A DNA stretch of 9,688 nt from Halobacteriales archaeon QS_9_70_65 (GTDB taxonomy: Archaea > Halobacteriota > Halobacteria > Halobacteriales > Haloarculaceae): NCBI GenBank assembly GCA_003023535.1, contig PXSC01000085.1:1997-11684 (forward strand), read 5' to 3'. Each line of letters starts with the position of its first letter. Position 1 is the stretch's first letter. The notes under the pieces were generated by a model that worked only from the letters and a program-made list of their open reading frames with translations, did no database searches and was not told the origin of the DNA. Both the position numbers and the translations under genes were made by a program. Positions 5,886 through 9,688 of the stretch are shown piece after piece.

Positions 5886-6757
5886 CAGGCGGTCACCTCG
5901 ACGCCCGCCCGCGCCTCCAGCCAGTCGACGACGGCGCCGGGAACGTCGGCGTCGGTCACCTCGTCGAGCGCCTTGAACTCGACGGTGTGGTTCACCTCGT
6001 GGACGGTGTACTCCCCGGAGTCGGCGCCGCCGACCTCCATGAGGTCGACCCCGAGCAGCCCGCCGCCGACGGCGTCGGAGGCCCGCTCGACGAGCTCTGC
6101 CATCGCCGGCGTCACCGCGAGCTCCTCGGTGTCGGCGCCCTGGGCGGCGTTGGTGAGCCAGTGCTCCGAAGAGCGAGCCATCGCCGCCACCGGCTCGCCG
6201 TCCGTGGCGACGACGCGGATGTCGCGGCCGGGCTTCTCGACGAACTCCTGGATGTAGAACACCTTGTGTTCGTAGTGGCCCAGCGTCTCCTTGTGCTCGA
6301 GAATGGCCTCGGCGGCCGACCGGGAGTCGATCTTCGCCATCAGCCGGCCCCAGGAACCGACGACGGGCTTCAGCACGCAGGGGTAGCCGAACCGCTCGAT
6401 CGACTCCATGGCCGATTCCTTCGTGAAGGCCACCTCCGTGGCGGGCGTCGGAATCCCCGCTTCGGCCAACACGAGGCTGTTGTGGGCCTTGTCGGCACAG
6501 ACCGCCGCCGTCTCCGGGTCGTTGACCACCGGCACGTCGTAGGCCTCGACGAACCGGGTGACGTACCGCGACCGGCTGGTCGCGAGACACCGATCGACGA
6601 GGATATCGACGTCCTCCAGCGTCGCGGGCGGCCCGTGGACCCCGAACCGTTCCTTCCGGACGTCGACCTTCGTCACCTCGTGGCCGCGATCCCGCAGCTC
6701 CCGCAGCAGGAGCTTCTCGTCGCGGCGGATACGCGAGTACAGCACCCCGACGTTCAT
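5885..6757 (-). CDS. argX: Glutamate--LysW ligase ArgX (LysX/RimK-like ATP-grasp)
   Basis: ATP-dependent ligase that attaches the amino group of glutamate to the C-terminal glutamate of LysW, the entry step of carrier-based arginine synthesis. The 290 residues show the ATP-grasp plan: an N-terminal domain starting MNVGVLYSRIRRDEKLL, a central part with K90 (CADKAHNS) and K130 (CVLKPVVGSWGR, 127-138), YIQEFVEKPGRDIRV at 168-182, and the metal site D238 with E254 and N256 in HEVNHTVEFK. A pure LysX would use aminoadipate; the all-arginine neighbourhood points to glutamate, though dual use cannot be excluded. ATG 6757 is the only start codon in this frame after the lysW stop, 54 bases downstream of lysW. 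GAGGGG five bases before the ATG may serve as a weak ribosome site. Confidence 0.93.
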   Translation of the reverse strand: MNVGVLYSRIRRDEKLLLRELRDRGHEVTKVDVRKERFGVHGPPATLEDVDILVDRCLATSRSRYVTRFVEAYDVPVVNDPETAAVCADKAHNSLVLAEAGIPTPATEVAFTKESAMESIERFGYPCVLKPVVGSWGRLMAKIDSRSAAEAILEHKETLGHYEHKVFYIQEFVEKPGRDIRVVATDGEPVAAMARSSEHWLTNAAQGADTEELAVTPAMAELVERASDAVGGGLLGVDLMEVGGADSGEYTVHEVNHTVEFKALDEVTDADVPGAVVDWLEARAGVEVTA

Positions 6758-6807
6758 CGCGACCCCTCGCGTGTCGCCCGCGGGCGACGGTCCGTGCCGG
6801 CGGTCAT
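6754..6807 (-). other. 17-codon reading frame bridging lysW and argX
   Basis: Four bases after the lysW stop an ATG at 6807 opens MTAGTDRRPRATREGSR and stops at TGA 6754-6756, overlapping the argX ATG as ATGA. The peptide is arginine-rich, unlike the acidic proteome, so it is probably not a functional protein. Its geometry would nevertheless let ribosomes pass from lysW to argX by two reinitiation steps. It may be a chance frame. Confidence 0.2.
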
Positions 6808-6811
6808 CGCT

Positions 6812-6976
6812 TCACTCCCCCCAGTCCTCTTCCAGCTCGGGCGCCGTGTCCAGCTCGACGGGGTCGTCCCCGATGACCTCCAGCTCGGCGCCACAGGTGG
6901 CGCAGTCGACGATCTCTCCGACCTCGACGTCGTCGTGCAGGTCCACGTCGCCCCCGCACTCGGTGCATTCCGTCAT
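6812..6976 (-). CDS. lysW: Amino-group carrier protein LysW
   Basis: Small acidic carrier to which ArgX attaches glutamate and which ferries the intermediates past ArgB, ArgC, ArgD and ArgE. The 54-residue protein begins MTECTECGGDV and has a zinc site formed by C4, C7, C25 and C28 (CxxC...CATC). It ends with the hallmark EDWGE, whose last glutamate is the attachment point. An upstream in-frame ATG at 7021 would add 15 residues, but LysW proteins normally start just before the first CxxC. ATG 6976 also has AGGAG eight bases upstream, so the shorter form is preferred. It heads the second part of the cluster after a 167-base gap. Its presence means that arginine synthesis here does not use N-acetylated intermediates. 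Confidence 0.96.
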   Translation of the reverse strand: MTECTECGGDVDLHDDVEVGEIVDCATCGAELEVIGDDPVELDTAPELEEDWGE

Positions 6977-6984
6977 CGTGCACA

Positions 6985-6990
6985 CTCCTC
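6985..6990 (-). promoter_or_regulatory. Shine-Dalgarno sequence for lysW
   Basis: On the minus strand GAGGAG lies eight bases before ATG 6976 and pairs with the CCTCC end of 16S rRNA. It supports the 54-residue start and implies a lysW transcript with a leader. It would not be on the message if transcription began about 4 bases before the ATG. Confidence 0.5.
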
Positions 6991-7002
6991 GCGCCGGGAC
7001 GC

Positions 7003-7020
7003 ACTTAATTCCTTCGAACA
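7003..7020 (-). promoter_or_regulatory. TATA-like element upstream of lysW
   Basis: The minus strand reads CGAAGGAATTAAGTG, with a purine-rich BRE-like stretch followed by AATTAA at 7010-7005. This is the most AT-rich word in a gap that is itself AT-richer than the genes around it. TATA spacing would put a start site close to 6980. It suggests that lysW-argXCBDEF has its own promoter apart from argGH, but the position is slightly too far upstream for a strictly leaderless message. Confidence 0.4.
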
Positions 7021-7114
7021 TGTCAGCAGTGATTCAGGACGAACTACGGTCTGATCGCGTTTCAGAGGACACCTCGCGTCGCTTCGTTGATTCGATATCA
7101 GTATTCTGGTAGTA

Positions 7115-7132
7115 CGTCCCCGGGAAGGGACG
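7115..7132 (-). terminator. Hairpin after argH, possible terminator
   Basis: CGTCCC and GGGACG form a perfect six-base stem around a six-base loop, 11 bases past the argH stop. Downstream the DNA turns AT-richer (TACTACCAGAATACTGATATC), though without a run of T. Archaeal termination relies mainly on T-tracts, so this is a weak candidate. It could instead be a regulatory structure in a read-through message from argGH into lysW. Confidence 0.3.
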
Positions 7133-7143
7133 GCGGTCGTCGC

Positions 7144-8658
7144 TCAGGCATACGCCGCCACCTCCGTCGCCAGGTCGTCGGCGGCCGCCGACAGCGCCGC
7201 CCGGCGGTCAGCGACCGCGTCGCCGTCGGCCGCGATACCGTCGCGGGCGTCGTCGAGCGCGGCCGCGACCGCCTCCGGGGCCGGCCCGCCGACCGAGTCG
7301 CGGGCGGCGACGCTCTCGGCGGGGTCCAGCGCCGCCTCGACGGCCTCGCGGTCGACGTACGCCGTCAGCGGCTCCGACAGCCGGTCGGCGGCGGCCGACG
7401 CCACCGCCTCGTAGTCGTCGCCCCGCTCGGCGGCCGCCGCGACCACCTCGTGGGCGGTCCGGAACGGCACCCCCTCGGCCGCCAACAGGTCGGCCACGCC
7501 GGTCGCCGTCGAGAACCCCTCGCCCGCGGCGGCCGCAAGCGTCTCGACCCGCCAGTCGGCCGCCGCGACGGCGCCGGCGGCGACCTCCGTCGCCTCGCAC
7601 ACCGCGTCGACCGCCTCGAAGGCGTGGCCGTGGGCCCGCTGGAGGTCACGGTTGTACGCCCGGGGCAGCCCCTTCAGCGTCGACAGCAGGCCGTTCAGTC
7701 CCGCCGCCGCGTCGCCGGCCGTCGCCCGCACCAGCTCCATCGTGTCGGGGTTTTTCTTCTGCGGCATGATCGACGACGTCGAGGCGTAGTCGTCGTCGAA
7801 CTCGACGTGGCCCGCCGAGGCGCCGACGACCAGGTCCTCCGCCAGCCCGGACAGCGTCGTCGCAAGCGCCGCGACCGCGGCGGTCGTCTCCACGAGGAAA
7901 TCCCGCGCCGAGGCGGCGTCCATCGAGTTCCGCACGAGGCCGTCGAACCCCAGCAGGTCGGCCGTCCGCTCGCGGTCGACGTCGAACGGCGTCCCCGCGA
8001 ACGCCGCCGCCCCCAGCGGCGAGCGGTTGATTCGGCCGTAGGCATCCAGCAGCCGCGCGGTGTCGCGGGCCAGCGCCGACTCGTAGGACGCGAGGTGGTG
8101 ACCCACCGTCGTCGGCTGTGCGGGCTGGAGGTGGGTGTACCCGGGCATCACCGTCTCGACGTGGGCGGCGGCGACGTCCGCCAGCACTTCCCGGGCCTCG
8201 ACGGTCGCCTCGGCCGCGTCGAGGACGTCCGTCCGGAGCCGGTACCGGATGCAGGCCGCCACCTCGTCGTTCCGCGAGCGGGCCGTGTGCGTCCGGCCGC
8301 CGCGGTCGCCGACGCGATCGACGACCGCCGTCTCGATCGCCGCGTGGACGTCCTCGCCGTCCGGCAGGGCACCGTGGCCGGCCCGCTCGATTTCGGCGAG
8401 CGCGCCGAGAATCGCCGCGGCATCGGCCTCCCCGATGATACCCTGCTCGGCGAGCATCACGACGTGGGCGCGGTCGACCGCGAGGTCGGCGGCGAAGATG
8501 CGTTCGTCGGCCGCCAGGCTCGACAGGAAGCCGCGGGCGGGGCCGCCGCTGAACCGCTCGCGGCGGACGACGTCTCCCCGGTCGTCCCGCTGGCCGTCCG
8601 ACGTCTCCGGGGCCGTCCGGTCGGTCTCGCTCGCGTCGCCGCGGTCGTCGTCGCTCAT
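7144..8658 (-). CDS. argH: Argininosuccinate lyase
   Basis: Cleaves argininosuccinate to arginine and fumarate, the last step of the pathway. The 504-residue protein belongs to the fumarase/aspartase superfamily and has its three signature regions: HTARSRNDE at 124-132, GYTHLQPAQPTT at 173-184 and STSSIMPQKKNPD at 293-305, the last carrying the catalytic serine loop. NRSPLGAAAFAGTPF (211-225) is also typical. Residues 1-29 are a charged D/E/R/T-rich tail not needed for the fold, and recognisable homology begins near VVRRERFSGGPARGFL. The ATG at 8658 follows the argG stop by a single base (TGA-G-ATG), which supports this start and translational coupling. The length slightly exceeds bacterial ArgH because of the tail and an alanine-rich C-terminal part. 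Confidence 0.95.
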   Translation of the reverse strand: MSDDDRGDASETDRTAPETSDGQRDDRGDVVRRERFSGGPARGFLSSLAADERIFAADLAVDRAHVVMLAEQGIIGEADAAAILGALAEIERAGHGALPDGEDVHAAIETAVVDRVGDRGGRTHTARSRNDEVAACIRYRLRTDVLDAAEATVEAREVLADVAAAHVETVMPGYTHLQPAQPTTVGHHLASYESALARDTARLLDAYGRINRSPLGAAAFAGTPFDVDRERTADLLGFDGLVRNSMDAASARDFLVETTAAVAALATTLSGLAEDLVVGASAGHVEFDDDYASTSSIMPQKKNPDTMELVRATAGDAAAGLNGLLSTLKGLPRAYNRDLQRAHGHAFEAVDAVCEATEVAAGAVAAADWRVETLAAAAGEGFSTATGVADLLAAEGVPFRTAHEVVAAAAERGDDYEAVASAAADRLSEPLTAYVDREAVEAALDPAESVAARDSVGGPAPEAVAAALDDARDGIAADGDAVADRRAALSAAADDLATEVAAYA

Positions 8659-8659
8659 C

Positions 8660-9688
8660 TCACTCCCGGTCGGTGGCGTCGGCCAGCCGCCCCTGGAAGC
8701 CGTGGTACTTCGCGACGCCGGTGGCGTCGGCCTGTTCGATGTCGCCGGTCACGTCCTCGGTGTCGAAGGAGGAAGCCTCCGCGGAGTAGACCGCGTGCTC
8801 CGAGCTGCGGCCGACCGGGCGGGCCTGCCCGCCCTCGAGCCGCACCGTTACGGCCCCGGTGACGCGGGTCTGCGTCTCCTCGACGAACGCCTCCAGCGCC
8901 CGCATCAGCGGCGCCTCGACCAGTCCCTGATAGCCCTTCTCCGACCACTCGTGGTCGACCCGCTTCTTGAACGCCCGCTCCTCCCTTGTGAGCACGAGGT
9001 CCTCCAGCGCCTCGTGGGCGTTCAACAGTACCGTCGCGGCGGGGTGTTCGTAGTTCTCCCGGACCTTCAGCCCGAGCATGCGGTCCTCCATGATGTCCGA
9101 GCGGCCGACGCCGTAGGCGCCGGCCAGCGTCTCCTCGCCCGGCGCCGCGGTCCACTCGTAGATCTCCTCGCCGGGGACGTGACCAGGCTCCTCCAGCTCC
9201 GAGCCCTCGATCGAGCGGCTCCAGAGGTTCGTGTCGATGCTGTAGTTGCCCTCGTCGCCGCCGGAGACCGGCAGGTCCCGCTCGGCGGCGTACTCCCGTT
9301 CGAACCCCCGGGTGAGCCCCAGCTCCCGGACCGGCGCGATGACCTCCATGTCGGAATCGCGCCACACCGCCTCGAACCGGAGCTGGTCGTTGCCCTTGCC
9401 CGTACAGCCGTGGGCGAGGCCGGTGCAGTCGTGTCCTTCGGCCACCTCGAGGATGGCCGCGGCGATGACCGGCCGGGCCAGTGCCGTCCCCAGGGGATAG
9501 CCCTGGTAGGAGGCGTTGGCCCGGACGGCCTCGAAGCAGCGGTCGGCGAACGCCTCGGTGGCGTCGACGACGTGGTGTTCGAGGTCGAGCGCCTCGGCCG
9601 TCGCCTCGGCCTCGGCGAACTCCTCGGCCGGCTGGCCGACGTCGACGGTGACGCCGACGACCTCGTCGTAGCCGTACTCCTCCTCGAG
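8660..9688 (-). CDS. argG: Argininosuccinate synthase, N-terminus outside the window
   Basis: Joins citrulline and aspartate with ATP to form argininosuccinate. 343 codons are visible and the frame is open to the window edge. Compared with about 400 residues for the family, roughly 50-60 N-terminal residues with the SGGLDTS-type nucleotide loop are missing because of the window boundary, not because of damage. Visible signatures are YQGYPLGTALARPVIA, the glycine-rich AHGCTGKGNDQLRFE, GVGRSDIMEDRMLGLKVREN and a C-terminal SFDTEDVTGDIEQADATG. A GTG at 9445 is an internal valine codon, not the start, since strong family similarity continues upstream of it. The stop TGA (8660-8662) is one base from argH, making an argGH pair. 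Confidence 0.95.
   Translation of the reverse strand, partial: LEEEYGYDEVVGVTVDVGQPAEEFAEAEATAEALDLEHHVVDATEAFADRCFEAVRANASYQGYPLGTALARPVIAAAILEVAEGHDCTGLAHGCTGKGNDQLRFEAVWRDSDMEVIAPVRELGLTRGFEREYAAERDLPVSGGDEGNYSIDTNLWSRSIEGSELEEPGHVPGEEIYEWTAAPGEETLAGAYGVGRSDIMEDRMLGLKVRENYEHPAATVLLNAHEALEDLVLTREERAFKKRVDHEWSEKGYQGLVEAPLMRALEAFVEETQTRVTGAVTVRLEGGQARPVGRSSEHAVYSAEASSFDTEDVTGDIEQADATGVAKYHGFQGRLADATDRE

Noticed and set aside
4872..6257. Plus-strand open frame of 461 codons opposite argC and argX
   Set aside because: Composition is typical of an antisense shadow (R, V, G, A) and no domain is seen; the minus-strand genes explain the region.
6977..7021. Longer LysW beginning MFEGIKCVPARG at 7021
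   Set aside because: LysW proteins start just before the first CxxC, and the ribosome site at 6985-6990 favours ATG 6976. The extra residues cover the likely promoter.
7087..8862. Long plus-strand open frame of 591 codons across argH
   Set aside because: Its product is arginine- and glycine-rich without motifs. It mirrors argH, which has all family signatures; such antisense frames are routine in DNA this GC-rich.
9445..9688. argG starting at the GTG at 9445
   Set aside because: Translation upstream of 9445 continues the family sequence, including YQGYPLGTALARPVIA, so the gene is cut by the window edge rather than starting there.
1..9688. CRISPR array, tRNA or rRNA gene, integrase, transposase or toxin-antitoxin pair
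   Set aside because: No regularly spaced repeats, no cloverleaf with CCA-like end and no protein of these families was found on either strand.

Overview
The window comes from a haloarchaeon (class Halobacteria). The DNA is very GC-rich, the predicted proteins are strongly acidic with many D, E, A and V residues, genes overlap by one to four bases, and one regulator has a TATA-like box exactly where a leaderless archaeal transcript needs it. Almost everything lies on the minus strand, so transcription runs from high to low coordinates.

From 9688 down to 815 lies a complete or nearly complete arginine-biosynthesis cluster of the LysW (amino-group carrier protein) type, in the order argG (5' end cut off), argH, lysW, argX, argC, argB, argD, argE/lysK, argF. 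ArgX joins glutamate to the C-terminal glutamate of LysW. ArgB phosphorylates, ArgC reduces and ArgD transaminates the carrier-bound intermediate, and ArgE/LysK releases ornithine. ArgF makes citrulline, and ArgG and ArgH convert citrulline to arginine. argG and argH form one coupled pair. A 167-base AT-richer gap at 6977-7143, with a hairpin and a TATA-like element, precedes lysW, so lysW-argXCBDEF is probably a second transcription unit. No argA or argJ is seen, as expected where LysW replaces N-acetylation.

Two places in the cluster look abnormal. ArgB keeps its known catalytic motifs but is only 225 residues long and lacks an internal block that other family members carry. Between argB and argD there is a 272-base segment flanked by a 6-bp direct repeat, containing an inverted repeat and a low-complexity 93-codon reading frame that overlaps both neighbours by four bases.

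The last 800 bases (1-814) look partly decayed. A small winged-helix regulator (708 to 381) has a good promoter and start but needs a frame change near codon 19. On the plus strand, a remnant of a small haloarchaeal protein ends at 384, tail to tail with the regulator, and carries one frameshift and one stop. The 5' end of a small acidic hypothetical gene leaves the window at position 1. Several short perfect palindromes in these gaps may be operators. No tRNA, rRNA, CRISPR array, transposase or phage gene was seen.
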